The position numbers and the translations under genes were made by a program. A stretch of DNA of 64,000 nt. It comes from AC-32 sp963716865. Its GTDB lineage: Bacteria; Actinomycetota; Thermoleophilia; Gaiellales; Gaiellaceae. The notes under the pieces were generated by a model, which searched no databases, had not been told where the DNA came from, and saw only the letters and a list, made by a program, of their open reading frames with translations. The stretch spans positions 372,001 through 436,000 of the forward strand of contig CAVQUF010000001.1 in NCBI GenBank assembly GCA_963716865.1. Direction: 5' to 3'. This document shows positions 8,307-16,655 of the stretch, one piece after another; positions within the stretch are counted from its first letter, which is position 1; every line of letters starts with the position of its first letter.

Positions 8307-9297
8307 AGTCGAGAGCCTCCTCCCTGGTGGCGATCGTACCCGCCGCGCGTTCCTCGTCGATCTCCGCGAGCAGGCGGCCGATCTCGGGGCCCGGCGGCAG
8401 GCCGAGCTCGTCGCCGCGCACCAGCGGCTCGGGCGGATCGTGTCGCCGGGCCTCCTCGACCGCGGGTGCCAGCTCGGAGGCGCCGACGAAGGCGAGCGCG
8501 TCGAGCGCCGAGGGCTCCGTCGCGCGACGGAAGCGGTGGATCGAGCGCAGGTCGGCGGCCGGCCGCTCGGCGCGCAGCAGCGCCCGCGCGTAGCGGCGCA
8601 GCTCGTTGGAGACCGGGTAGCGCCGGAGCTCCTCGCCGAGCGCGGCCACCAGCCGGTACTCGGGCGAGTCGACCCGGTCGAGCCGGTCGGTGATCGCGCC
8701 GCCGAGCGGCTCGAGCAGCCCGAGCTCGTCGAGCCGGCGGTAGCCGCCCGACGAGAGCCGACCCAGCTCGGCGAGGATCCGCTCGCCCGCCGGCTTACCC
8801 ACCAGATCCGCGTGCTCGCGGGTCAGGCGCTCCGTCTCCTCGTCCATCCGCACGTCGAGCTCGTCCTCGAGGCGCACCGCGCGCAGCAGCCGCAGCGGGT
8901 CGTCCTCGTAGATGGAGCCCCGTACCGCCCGCAGCCGTCCCTCGCGGAGGTCGTCGCGCCCGCCGAAGGGGTCGACCGGCTCGCCCCCGGCGAGCGGCCG
9001 CGCGATCGCGTTGATCGTGAAGTCGCGCGTGGCGAGGTCCTCCTCGACCGAACCGGGCAGCGGGGTGAAGTCGACCGTGCGCCCGCCCTCGAGGGCGACG
9101 CGCCACGCGCCGTGGCGCTCCGAGAGCGGGAAAGGCGCGCCGCCCGATCGCTTCGCGTATGCGCGCGCCGCCCGCTCCGGCGCGCGAACAGCGATGTCGA
9201 GGTCGATCAGCCCGCGCCCGAGCAGCTCGTCGCGGATCGCGCCTCCGACCACCCACGCCTCCTCGCCGGCCAGCACCTCCCGCGCCAGCTCATCCAT
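8266..9297 (-). CDS. CCA tRNA nucleotidyltransferase / poly(A) polymerase family
   Basis: A 343-residue class II nucleotidyltransferase. The head domain is clear: VVGGAIRDELLGRG, then IDLDIAV carrying the two metal-binding aspartates (about residues 33-35), then the FTINAIARPL and DPFGGRDDLREG motifs, and the RNA-binding-helix region DDPLRLLRAVRLEDEL. The family adds or repairs the 3' CCA of tRNA; bacterial poly(A) polymerases look similar. It is shorter than many CCA-adding enzymes because there is no HD domain. The start overlaps alr by 8 bases, and the end overlaps the UbiE-like gene. Confidence 0.85.
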   Translation of the reverse strand: MDELAREVLAGEEAWVVGGAIRDELLGRGLIDLDIAVRAPERAARAYAKRSGGAPFPLSERHGAWRVALEGGRTVDFTPLPGSVEEDLATRDFTINAIARPLAGGEPVDPFGGRDDLREGRLRAVRGSIYEDDPLRLLRAVRLEDELDVRMDEETERLTREHADLVGKPAGERILAELGRLSSGGYRRLDELGLLEPLGGAITDRLDRVDSPEYRLVAALGEELRRYPVSNELRRYARALLRAERPAADLRSIHRFRRATEPSALDALAFVGASELAPAVEEARRHDPPEPLVRGDELGLPPGPEIGRLLAEIDEERAAGTIATREEALDYARRHAGAVRQDG

Positions 9298-10312
9298 CGA
9301 CGACCACCCTCCTTGCCCGGCGCGGGTCGGCGTTGATCCCGGAGACGAGCTCGTAGTTGATCGTCTCGGCGACGCGCGCGTGTGCCTCCGCGAGTACCCC
9401 CTGGCCGAGGATCGTCACCGGGGCGCCGACCGGCTCCTCCCGCTCGAGCTCGACGGCGAACGCGTCCATCGAGATCGTCCCGACCACGCGCCGCGGCTCG
9501 CCGCCGACGCGCACCTCGGTGCCGGTCAGGTCGCGCCGGAAGCCGTCCGCGTAGCCGACCGGCACGATCCCGATCCACGTCGCCCGCTCGGCCGTGAAGC
9601 GCCTGCCGTAGCCCGTGCTCTCGCCGGCCTCGAGCCGCTTCACCTGCGCCAGGTAGCTGCGCCACGACAGCGCGGGCTCGAGCCCGTCCGCGGCCGGGTC
9701 CTCGCCGAACGGCGAAAGGCCGTAGAGCGCGATCCCGCAGCGGGCGGCGTCGAAGCGGGACGACGGCAGGCGCAGTGCCGCCGCGCTGTTCGCCGCGTGA
9801 CGCATCAGGTCGGCGTACGGATCCGTCGCCTCGCGGAAGCGCTCGACCTGCTGCTCGGCGAAGGCCGGGTCGCTGTCCGCGGTGGCGAGGTGCGTCATCA
9901 GGCCCACCACCTCGGCTCCCGGCCTCGGCAGCTCGGAGAGGCCCCAGCGGCCCATGCCCGTGTCGAGCTTCACGTGCACGCGGACGCCCTCGGGGATCTC
10001 GTCCTCCCAGATCGCGAGCTCGAGCCGCGCCTCGCGTGCCTCCGCGACCTCTCGGCTCGACGCCGTGGGCCCCATCACGAGGATCCGCGCCAGCGAGAAC
10101 TCGGCGCGCAGCTCCAGTCCCTCCGCGACCGTCGCGACGCACAGCGCGCCGGCGCCCTCGTCAACAGCCGCGGCCGCCACTTCCACCGCGCCGTGCCCGT
10201 AGGCGTTCGCCTTGACGACCGCCCACAGCTGGGCGCCCTCGAGCGCCTTCAGCAACGCGCGCGCGTTGCGGCGGACCGCACCGAGGTCGACGGTCACCTC
10301 AGACCGGTGCAT
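9290..10312 (-). CDS. alr: Alanine racemase
   Basis: Alr interconverts L- and D-alanine for peptidoglycan. The 340-residue protein has the PLP-binding lysine in AVVKANAYGHG (about residue 34) and a complete fold-III barrel followed by the C-terminal beta domain. The substrate-side tyrosine lies in LYGLSPF/SISMDAF-type segments, and the ending INYELVSGI is typical. It sits between the tRNA nucleotidyltransferase (8-base overlap) and the AAA ATPase (14-base overlap), and near acpS and the NAD(P)H-hydrate enzyme, a conserved actinobacterial arrangement. Confidence 0.95.
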   Translation of the reverse strand: MHRSEVTVDLGAVRRNARALLKALEGAQLWAVVKANAYGHGAVEVAAAAVDEGAGALCVATVAEGLELRAEFSLARILVMGPTASSREVAEAREARLELAIWEDEIPEGVRVHVKLDTGMGRWGLSELPRPGAEVVGLMTHLATADSDPAFAEQQVERFREATDPYADLMRHAANSAAALRLPSSRFDAARCGIALYGLSPFGEDPAADGLEPALSWRSYLAQVKRLEAGESTGYGRRFTAERATWIGIVPVGYADGFRRDLTGTEVRVGGEPRRVVGTISMDAFAVELEREEPVGAPVTILGQGVLAEAHARVAETINYELVSGINADPRRARRVVVDG

Positions 10313-11441
10313 CGACCGCCCCGAGAGTTCCGCTCTGCACGTCGCGCAGCCACAGCTCGAAGAGCGGGTCGACGAAGACCGTGCGCCCGTTCTCCTCCTC
10401 GAGCTCGCCCTTCGCCAGCAGCGAGCGGACGGCGTAGTGGGCGCCGGACTTCTTCAGGTCGACGGCCCCGAGCGCCCGAGCTCCGTACGGCGCCTCCGGG
10501 AAAAGCGCCAGCGCCCGCAGCGCCCGCTGCTCGTTGGTCTCGAGGCCTCGCCAGAGGGCGTCGAACTCCGCGGCGACCTGGCTTCGGGTGCGCGCGAGCG
10601 CCGCCTGCCACTCCTCCTCGTCGCCGGCCTTCCCCGGCGGGATCTCGTCCCAGAGGCGATGGGCGAGCAGCATCGCGCGCTGGGGATGGCCGCGCGCCGT
10701 CGCCAGTAGCGCGTCCAGGACGCGGTCTGCGCTCCTCTTCGTCCGCGAGAAGCGCTCGCCGATGTAGAGCGCCACGTCTGCGTCCGCGAGTCGCCCCAGC
10801 CGCAGCGGCTCGGCCTGGCCGTAGAGCGGCCGGCCCTTCACGTCGAAGAGCTCGCGCATCATCCCGGGCTCCGAGCCACAGAACACGTACGAGGCCGACT
10901 CTCCCTGATGCTGGATGTGGCTGCGGAGGAGCTTGTCGAAGTCCTGCACCTTGGTGATGTCCTGGAACTCGTCCAGAGCCACGACGACACGAGAGCCGCT
11001 GCGCTCGGCGACGCGCTCGGGCAGGTCGAGCAGCGCGTGGAGCGCCGGCAGCGGATCGGTCCGCGGCTCGAGCTGGAGCTTGACCGAGATCCCGGGCGCG
11101 CCGAGCGAGAGCCCGAGCCCCGTCGTGCGGAGGATGCTCTCGATCGTCCGGCGGACGGTCCCGCGCAGCTGCGCGTACGCGCGCTCGATGCGGATCGTGA
11201 CGTCGGCGAAGCTGAGGACGCCGTAGAGGTCGACCAGCACGGGAACCATCTCCCCGCCGCGCTCCGCCTCGGCGAGGGTCTTCCGCAGCAGGCTCGTCTT
11301 GCCGAAGCGCCGCGGCGCGAACAGTCGCACGTAGTGCCCGCCGCCCGCGAGCGAGAGCAGGTGCGCGATCTCAGCCTCGCGGTCGAGCACGTCTTCGGGC
11401 GCCACCGGACGCGAATAGACGAACGGGTTGACGTCGGCCAT
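10299..11441 (-). CDS. AAA-type ATPase with DNA-binding-like C-terminus
   Basis: A 380-residue P-loop ATPase of the archaeal-ATPase/STAND type. The P-loop is FAPRRFGKTSLL (about residues 40-51), a non-canonical AxRxxGKT form common in this group. Walker B is RVVVALDEFQD, and a sensor-type segment YVFCGSEPGMM follows. A winged-helix-like C-terminal part contains GAVDLKKSGAHYAVRSLLAKGELEEE. Such proteins are often fused to or placed beside toxin or transposition functions, but nothing of that kind is nearby here. Role unknown; it is cotranscribed with alr by overlap. A copy of the dispersed 70-bp element lies just upstream. Confidence 0.75.
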   Translation of the reverse strand: MADVNPFVYSRPVAPEDVLDREAEIAHLLSLAGGGHYVRLFAPRRFGKTSLLRKTLAEAERGGEMVPVLVDLYGVLSFADVTIRIERAYAQLRGTVRRTIESILRTTGLGLSLGAPGISVKLQLEPRTDPLPALHALLDLPERVAERSGSRVVVALDEFQDITKVQDFDKLLRSHIQHQGESASYVFCGSEPGMMRELFDVKGRPLYGQAEPLRLGRLADADVALYIGERFSRTKRSADRVLDALLATARGHPQRAMLLAHRLWDEIPPGKAGDEEEWQAALARTRSQVAAEFDALWRGLETNEQRALRALALFPEAPYGARALGAVDLKKSGAHYAVRSLLAKGELEEENGRTVFVDPLFELWLRDVQSGTLGAVDAPV

Positions 11442-11505
11442 AGCCGGACGCTAGCACGTGGTTCGGCCGAACTGAACCAAATGGTTCGGACTGACTGAAC
11501 CTCTA

Positions 11506-11575
11506 GGCGTCGCTTGCGATGCCGACCTCAGGACGTGCGAGCTCCGCTCGTGCGTCCGTCTGCAATGACCGGTCG
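11506..11575 (+). repeat. Dispersed two-hairpin intergenic element, copy A
   Basis: One of four related elements, between the AAA ATPase start and the NAD(P)H-hydrate gene end. Hairpin 1 is GGCGTC gcttgc GATGCC; hairpin 2 is a 12-bp stem starting GGACGTGCGAGC with a tcc loop; then comes a box GTCTGCAATGACCGGTCG ending in the palindrome GACCGGTC. It is nearly identical to copy D at 33645-33714. Confidence 0.85.
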
Positions 11576-11607
11576 GGACCGACCGCTGTCATTCCGCGAA
11601 CATTCTC

Positions 11608-12963
11608 TCAGGACAACACCAACGGGAGCGCGCCGATCACGTCGCTCGCGACCGCCCCCGCTTGCGGGATCAGCGTCGACGCGAGCTGCTGGGCGGCTGC
11701 CGCGGCGGCCGCAGCCACGCGCGGCTCGACCCTCTTCGCCAGGAAGGCCGCCACGATCCCGGTGAGGACGTCCCCGCTTCCGGCCGTCGCGAGCGCCGGT
11801 GTCCCGAGGGCGCAGACGAGCACGCCCTCACCCGGGGCGGCGACGAGCGTGTCCGCGCCCTTGAGGAGGCAGACGCAGCCGAACCGCTCCGCGCCCCGCC
11901 GAGCGGCCTCGAGCCGGTGGGCTGCCACCCAGCGCGACTCCTCGCCGAGCAGGCGCGCGAGCTCGCCCTCGTGCGGCGTGAGCACCGTCGGTCCGGTCCG
12001 CTCGAACGGCTCGAGGCCGAAGAGCGCGTCGGCGTCCACCACGACCGGCACCTCGAGCTCGGCCAGCAACCGGGCCACGACCTGCTGCGGCCCGTCGCCG
12101 CGCCCGAGCCCGGGCCCGAGAGCGACCGCCCCGGCCTTCTCCGCGAACTCCACGATCGGGTCGAGCGCGAGCGGCGAGATCCGGCCGTCCTCCTCCGGGC
12201 AGGGGAGCTTCACCGCCTCGAGCAGCCGCTGCTCGAAGACCGGCAGCGTCGAGTCGGGCACCGCCACCGCGACGTAGCCCGCGTCGGCGCGGAACGCGGC
12301 CTCCGCCGCGAGGCACGGCGCCCCGGTCAGCCCGCGCGAGCCGCCGACGACGAGCACGGTGCCGGCCGTGTACTTGTTCTGCTCCGTGCGCCGCCGCGGC
12401 ACCTGCTCGAGGATCTCGGGCGTGACGAGGGCGTGCTCGGTCTGCGCCGGGTCGAGGCCGATGTCCGCGACGACGACCTCGCCCGCGTGGAAGCGGCCGG
12501 GCGCGACCTCCAGGCCGACCTTGCGCCCGTGCATGGTCACCGTGAGATCGGCGTCGACGCAGGCGCCCTCCACCTCGCCGGTGGACGCGTCCACGCCCGA
12601 GGGCAGGTCGACGGCCACCACCGGCACGCCGGCCGAATTGATCGCCTTGATCTTGCGGGCCGCGTCCTCGCGCGGCTCGCCGTGGAAGCCGGTCCCGAAG
12701 AGGGCGTCGAGGACCACGTCCGCGCCGGCGACGTCGTCGCCGACCTCCGCCTCCCGCCCGGCCGAGCCCAGGACGTCGACCGCGATCCGACCGTCGCCGC
12801 CGTTCGCGCCGCCGCCGCAGACGGCCACGAAGCGGCGCGCGCCCGGATAGCGCCGCATCGCCTCCTCGGCCACGGCCCGCCCGGCGCGGGCCATCAGCGC
12901 GTCGACGTCGTGGCCGGCCTCGGCGGCGTTCATCTCCGCGGCGGTGTAGAGCGGCTCAAGCAT
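11608..12963 (-). CDS. nnr: Bifunctional NAD(P)H-hydrate epimerase / ADP-dependent dehydratase
   Basis: The enzyme repairs damaged NADHX and NADPHX. Residues 1-210 form the epimerase (YjeF_N) half with VCGGGANGGDGRIAV. Residues 220-451 form the ribokinase-like dehydratase with NKYTAGTVLVVGGSRGLTGA, the VLTPHEGELARLL segment and the catalytic-type GSGDVLTGIVAAFLA near the C-terminus. The 451-residue length fits the fused bacterial enzyme. Its start overlaps the acpS stop by 8 bases, the same order as in many actinobacteria. Confidence 0.95.
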   Translation of the reverse strand: MLEPLYTAAEMNAAEAGHDVDALMARAGRAVAEEAMRRYPGARRFVAVCGGGANGGDGRIAVDVLGSAGREAEVGDDVAGADVVLDALFGTGFHGEPREDAARKIKAINSAGVPVVAVDLPSGVDASTGEVEGACVDADLTVTMHGRKVGLEVAPGRFHAGEVVVADIGLDPAQTEHALVTPEILEQVPRRRTEQNKYTAGTVLVVGGSRGLTGAPCLAAEAAFRADAGYVAVAVPDSTLPVFEQRLLEAVKLPCPEEDGRISPLALDPIVEFAEKAGAVALGPGLGRGDGPQQVVARLLAELEVPVVVDADALFGLEPFERTGPTVLTPHEGELARLLGEESRWVAAHRLEAARRGAERFGCVCLLKGADTLVAAPGEGVLVCALGTPALATAGSGDVLTGIVAAFLAKRVEPRVAAAAAAAAQQLASTLIPQAGAVASDVIGALPLVLS

Positions 12964-13315
12964 CGGAGACGATGCAGACCGCCGTCGCGAGCTCGCGCGA
13001 GTGCGTCATCGAGAGCTCGATCGTCCCCGCACCGACGCGCTCCGCCCAGGCCTTCGTCCGCCCCGAGAGGCTCACCCCGGGCTTCGGGCGTCCTGCGATC
13101 TCGATCTCCCGCCACGTGAAGAGGACGCCCGAGCCGAGCGCCTTGCCGACCGCCTCCTTGCCAGCGAAGCGCGCCGCGTAGTGCTGCGGCGGGTTCGGCC
13201 GGCTCTCGCAGTAGGCGCGCTCGGCCTCGGTGAAGCAGCGCTCGCGGAAGCCCGGATAGCGCTCGAGCGCCCGCGCGATCCGCGGGATCTCGATCAGGTC
13301 GACGCCGACGCGCAC
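12956..13315 (-). CDS. acpS: Holo-[acyl-carrier-protein] synthase
   Basis: AcpS transfers 4'-phosphopantetheine from CoA to acyl-carrier protein. The 119-residue protein has the N-terminal VGVDLIEIPRI motif with the Mg-binding Asp and the second signature FAGKEAVGKALG; the C-terminal SMTHSRELATAVCI strand is also typical. The GTG at 13315 was chosen because the family starts directly at the VGVDL strand. Upstream codons in frame would translate the dispersed repeat. TAGAAT lies 8 bases before this GTG, so the mRNA is probably leaderless. Confidence 0.93.
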   Translation of the reverse strand: MRVGVDLIEIPRIARALERYPGFRERCFTEAERAYCESRPNPPQHYAARFAGKEAVGKALGSGVLFTWREIEIAGRPKPGVSLSGRTKAWAERVGAGTIELSMTHSRELATAVCIVSDA

Positions 13316-13323
13316 CGCAACCG

Positions 13324-13329
13324 ATTCTA
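13324..13329 (-). promoter_or_regulatory. -10-like hexamer of acpS
   Basis: TAGAAT on the minus strand, 8 bases before the acpS GTG. It abuts copy B of the dispersed element, which therefore occupies the region upstream of this promoter. Confidence 0.5.
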
Positions 13330-13333
13330 GGAA

Positions 13334-13378
13334 GGACGTGCGGGCTTCGCTCGCGCGTCCGTCTGAAATGACCGGTCG
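13334..13378 (+). repeat. Dispersed intergenic element, copy B (5'-truncated)
   Basis: This copy retains hairpin 2 (GGACGTGCGGGC ttc GCTCGCGCGTCC) and the box GTCTGAAATGACCGGTCG but lacks hairpin 1. It sits between acpS and the end of the HAD-IIA phosphatase gene. Confidence 0.8.
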
Positions 13379-13391
13379 ATCGGATCGAGCC

Positions 13392-14177
13392 TCAGGAATC
13401 GCCACGAGACGACTCGAGCCAGTCCGGGAGCGCAGCGATCGAGTCGATCACGCCCTCGGGCTTGACGGTCGACTCCTCGAGCAGGTCCTCCCGGAACTTG
13501 CCCGTGCGGACGAGGACGGTCCTGAGGCCGAATGCGGTCGCCCCGGCGATGTCGGCCTCCACGTCGTCGCCGACCATCCAGGTCTGCTGGGGCTCGTAGT
13601 CGAGCACGTCGAGCGCGGCCCCGAAGTAGGCGGGGCTCGGCTTGCCGAGCACGGTCGCCTCGGTCTCGGCCGCGTATTCGAGGCCCGCGACGAACGCGCC
13701 CGCGTCGAGCAGCGCGCCGCGCGAGGTCTGCCACCAGCGGTTCTTGTGCAGGCAGTAGAGCTCGGCGCCGTCCTGAAGCTCCGCGAACGCGCGCGCCAGG
13801 TTGTAGTAGCTGAAGACGCGGTTCGTCTCGAAGCTCTCGTCGGCGCCGCCCAGGAGCACGGCGTCCGCGCCTTCCCCGACGAGCTCGAGGCCCGCGAGGT
13901 CCTCGACGATCGCGGGCATCGTCAGCGCCAGGACCCGCTTGCCGGTGAGCGCGTGCGCGGCGGCGATCGGCGTCGTCTGGAGCTCCTCGTCCTCGAGCTC
14001 GATCCCGAACGAGCGGATCTCGTCGGCGAGCGCCCGGCGCGAGTGCGTGGTGTTGTTGGTGACGAAGCGGAGCTGGTGGCCCGCCTGCCGCAGCCGCGAG
14101 ATCGCCTTCGCCCCGCCGAGGATGGGATGGCCGGAGACATGGAGGACGCCGTCGACGTCTAGGAGAATCCCGCTCAT
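13392..14177 (-). CDS. HAD-IIA family sugar-phosphatase-like hydrolase
   Basis: A 261-residue HAD hydrolase. Motif I is LLDVDGVLHV (nucleophile and acid Asp at about residues 7 and 9), motif II is FVTNNTTHSR, the conserved lysine is in LGKPSPAYFG, and motif III/IV is WMVGDDVEADIAGA. The cap between motifs II and III defines the NagD/PGP-type IIA subgroup, which dephosphorylates small metabolites. The ATG at 14177 overlaps the ATG of the divergent arfB gene (14176); TAGACT at 14189-14194 on this strand gives a short leader of about 5 bases. Confidence 0.88.
   Translation of the reverse strand: MSGILLDVDGVLHVSGHPILGGAKAISRLRQAGHQLRFVTNNTTHSRRALADEIRSFGIELEDEELQTTPIAAAHALTGKRVLALTMPAIVEDLAGLELVGEGADAVLLGGADESFETNRVFSYYNLARAFAELQDGAELYCLHKNRWWQTSRGALLDAGAFVAGLEYAAETEATVLGKPSPAYFGAALDVLDYEPQQTWMVGDDVEADIAGATAFGLRTVLVRTGKFREDLLEESTVKPEGVIDSIAALPDWLESSRGDS
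14161..14165 (+). promoter_or_regulatory. Shine-Dalgarno sequence deciding the arfB start
   Basis: AGGAG ends 10 bases before the ATG at 14176. It supports this start over the GTG at 14200, although the latter would give a length closer to some family members. Confidence 0.4.
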
Positions 14178-14586
14178 GGCCAGAGGCGAGTCTATTCGGG
14201 TGACGCGGTCGGTCTCCATCCCCAGCTCGGAGATCGAGCTCCGCTTCTCGCGCTCGAGCGGGCCGGGGGGCCAGCACGCCCAGACGAGCGAGACTCGCGT
14301 GGAGGCGATTTTCGACGTCGAGGCCTCGGAGGCGCTCTCGGACGCGCAGAAGCGGCGCGTGGTCGACAAGGCGGGCCCGGTGCTGCGCTCGATCGCGCAG
14401 GACGAGCGGAGTCAGCTGCGCAACCGCGAGCTCGCGATCGAGCGGCTGGTCGAGGCCCTGCGCGAGGCGCTTCGCGTCCCCCGCAAACGCCGGCCGACGA
14501 GGCCGACCAGAGCAGCGGTCGAGCGACGGCTGGAGCAGAAGCGGCGCCGCAGCGAGACCAAGCGACGGCGGCGCGAGCTCGACTAG
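14176..14586 (+). CDS. arfB: Alternative ribosome-rescue factor ArfB (peptidyl-tRNA hydrolase, GGQ)
   Basis: ArfB enters stalled ribosomes and hydrolyses peptidyl-tRNA. The 136-residue protein shows the family signature SVSIPSSEIELRFSRSSGPGGQHA, with the catalytic GGQ at about residue 31, and a basic C-terminal tail (RRLEQKRRRSETKRRRREL) that lies in the mRNA channel. It has no codon-recognition domain, unlike RF1/RF2. The ATG is preceded by AGGAG at 14161-14165; GTG at 14200 is an alternative. The gene diverges from the HAD phosphatase with overlapping start codons. Confidence 0.85.
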   Translation: MARGESIRVTRSVSIPSSEIELRFSRSSGPGGQHAQTSETRVEAIFDVEASEALSDAQKRRVVDKAGPVLRSIAQDERSQLRNRELAIERLVEALREALRVPRKRRPTRPTRAAVERRLEQKRRRSETKRRRRELD

Positions 14587-14602
14587 CGGGGCCGCCAAAT
14601 TC

Positions 14603-14651
14603 TTACGGGCGCCTAACGACTCCCTTACGCGCGAGTAACAGCGGCTTGACA
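14603..14651 (+). promoter_or_regulatory. Five-fold 11-bp phased repeat upstream of secreted protein gene
   Basis: TTAC, TAAC, TTAC, TAAC and TGAC begin at 14603, 14614, 14625, 14636 and 14647, exactly 11 bases apart. The last falls in TTGACA (14646-14651), which looks like a -35 box. Direct repeats with 11-bp spacing upstream of a -35 are the standard binding pattern of OmpR/PhoB and SARP activators. Confidence 0.6.
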
Positions 14652-14703
14652 TCGCGGAGCGACGATCCGCTCGACCTCTCCGCCACGCAGAAAAGGAGCC
14701 GTA

Positions 14704-15432
14704 ATGAGAAGGCAGATCCTCCCAGTTGCACTGCTCGCCTTCGTGGTGCTCGTCATCGGGGCGTCGAGCACGCTCGCCGCGGGCAGCGGAAAGAACTTCA
14801 ACTACGTGTTCAACGGGCGACTCCTGGCCGATGCCGGTAGCTCGTCGACGCTCGCCGTCCACGTGAACGGCGGCAACAAGGCAGCGATCAAGAAGCTGAT
14901 CGGCAAGAGCAGAGATCAGCAGTTCGCCGTCGACGCGAACACGCAGTACCTCCGCTGGACTCACGGAGTCCCGACGGTCGTGTCCGAGTCGAACCTCGTC
15001 GAGGGCGACCGCGTCACCGTCCAGATCAAGGCTCCGCGTCCGGCACCGCTCGCCGACATCGAGGCCACGCCGGCCTGGCGTGTCGCCGACCGCGGCCCCC
15101 AGCGCGGACGCTTCCCGCTCCAGCCGCTCTGGCTGTTCGTGGGCAAGCTCAACGCTCCGGCCGCAGGCGGCCACGTCTCGCTGAACATCTCGAACGGCAA
15201 CCTACGCGGCCTCCGGGCAATGCTCGGCCAGCCGCTCGACCAGTCGTTCACCTACGGCAACCGGACCGTGTTCGTGCTCTGGCACGGCAAGGTGCCGGAG
15301 GTCATCTCCCCGAGCCAGCTCCAGGTCGGGGACAAGGTCTCCGTGCGGATCCGCGCGCCGCGCTTCCTCTCCCTCGCCCAGGTCGAACAGGTGCCCGCGA
15401 AGCACGTGGGCGACCACGAGCCCGGCACCTAG
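14704..15432 (+). CDS. Secreted protein with two DUF5666-like repeats
   Basis: A 242-residue secreted protein of unknown role. Residues 1-25 form a signal peptide (VALLAFVVLVIGASSTLAAG). The mature part is an internal duplication: about residues 30-125 and 138-235 both contain a beta-rich core with an NG(G/N)-x4-IKKLIG or LRAMLG helix, an aromatic LRWTHG or VLWHGK segment, and a VEGDRVTVQIKAPR or VGDKVSVRIRAPR strand. AGGAG at 14694-14698 is a good Shine-Dalgarno sequence. Regulation probably involves the 11-bp phased repeats upstream. A strong hairpin terminator follows. Confidence 0.75.
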   Translation: MRRQILPVALLAFVVLVIGASSTLAAGSGKNFNYVFNGRLLADAGSSSTLAVHVNGGNKAAIKKLIGKSRDQQFAVDANTQYLRWTHGVPTVVSESNLVEGDRVTVQIKAPRPAPLADIEATPAWRVADRGPQRGRFPLQPLWLFVGKLNAPAAGGHVSLNISNGNLRGLRAMLGQPLDQSFTYGNRTVFVLWHGKVPEVISPSQLQVGDKVSVRIRAPRFLSLAQVEQVPAKHVGDHEPGT

Positions 15433-15450
15433 CCGTCTCTTTCCTCCACA

Positions 15451-15485
15451 CGAGAGAGGCCGCCTCGTCCGAGCGGCCTCTCTCG
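15451..15485. terminator. Bidirectional hairpin terminator
   Basis: CGAGAGAGGCCGC and GCGGCCTCTCTCG form a perfect 13-bp stem with a 9-base loop. It lies between two convergent genes, the secreted two-repeat protein and the permease. Confidence 0.8.
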
Positions 15486-15490
15486 TCGTT

Positions 15491-16605
15491 TCAGGCCTCG
15501 TGGGCGGCGTGCCCGTGGCCGCCCGCGTGCTCGCGCCCGCGCACGGTCAGCCAGAAGAGCACGGCCGCGATCAGCGTGAAGACGATGTTCAGCGCGGTCG
15601 TGTAGTTCCACGAGATCCCGCGGCTCGTGACGGAGTCGATCGAAGGCCGGGTCTCGGGGATCAGCCCGGCCCAGCTGAAGATCCCGTCCACCACGAGCGC
15701 CGCGACCACGATCGCCCCGAACATGATCCCGACGACCAGGGCAGCCATCCGCCGCCCGTAGTAGCGCTGGTAGATCAGGACCAGCGGGATGATGATCAGG
15801 TCGGCGTAGATGAACGCGATCACGCCGGAGAACGAGATCCCGCCCGCCCAGAGCACGGCCGCCAGCGGGATGTTCCCGACCGAGCAGACGAACGAGAGCA
15901 CGGCGACGAGCGGTCCGACGAGCACGTTCTCGATCAGCTGCACCGCGCCACCCTGGTCGGTCAGGAAGAGGCTGTTGAAGAAGTCCTGCGGGAGCAGCGC
16001 GACGAAGCCCGCGATCAGGAAGCCGGCGATGATCTCCTTCCAGAGCATCTTCCAGTCGTGGCGAAAGTTGTGAGCGACGTCCGTCCAGGCCGGAGCGAGA
16101 AGAGCCTCGAGCCGCCGGCGGTGTGGTGCACGTGACCGGTGTCGGCCGCGAGCGCGTGCTCGCGCGCCCGCTCCTCGGCCTGCCGCGAGACGAGCACGCG
16201 GATCCCGATCCACATCAGCACGATCAGGATCAGGCCCCCGACGAACTCGGCCAGCGTGAACTGCCAGCCGATGAAGACCCAGATCACGATCCCGATCTCG
16301 AAGACGAGGTTCGTCGACGCGAACTGGAACGCCATCGCGGCCGCGAGGCTCGCGCCCTTCTGGAAGAGCGACTTCGCGATTCCCACGGCTGCGTAGCTGC
16401 ACGACGACGAGGCGGCGCCGAGGCCGGTCGAGAGCCCGAGCGCCTTCAGGCCCTGGCCGCCCAGCGCCCGCTCGAGGCGCTCCCGCGGCACCCACGCTTG
16501 CACGATCCCCGAGAGCAGGAACCCGAGCACGAGCGCCCACCACACCTCCCACGCCATCTGGAAGGCGTTCCAGAGACCCTGCCCGACCTCGTCGAGAAAT
16601 CCCAC
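15491..16605 (-). pseudogene. DUF318/UPF0718-family permease, frameshifted
   Basis: The reading frame of a predicted permease is split. The first half (GTG at 16605 to about 16100) has four membrane segments and the motif ASSSCSYAAVG; then the frame ends in a stop at 16015. The second half continues in another frame from LEALLAPAWTDVAHN at about 16100 to the stop at 15491, with VCSVGNIPLAAVLW and three further membrane segments. The join lies at 16095-16105, in the His-rich cytosolic linker between the two halves, and one missing base would explain it. The family (PF03773) includes ArsP-type and other metal or metalloid permeases. The gene may be truly broken, a base may be miscalled, or two chains may be made. 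TATCGT lies 6 bases before the GTG. Confidence 0.75.
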
Positions 16606-16611
16606 CGGGTG

Positions 16612-16617
16612 ACGATA
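16612..16617 (-). promoter_or_regulatory. -10-like hexamer of the permease gene
   Basis: TATCGT on the minus strand, 6 bases before the GTG at 16605. No Shine-Dalgarno sequence is present, so a leaderless start is likely. Confidence 0.45.
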
Positions 16618-16655
16618 ACCCCGGTCTAGCGTTCGGTAGCCAGGCGGACCTGCGG

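Noticed and set aside
10299..11441. Toxin-antitoxin or defence role for the AAA ATPase
   Set aside because: No partner toxin, nuclease or transposase is adjacent; it overlaps alr and lies in a housekeeping block.
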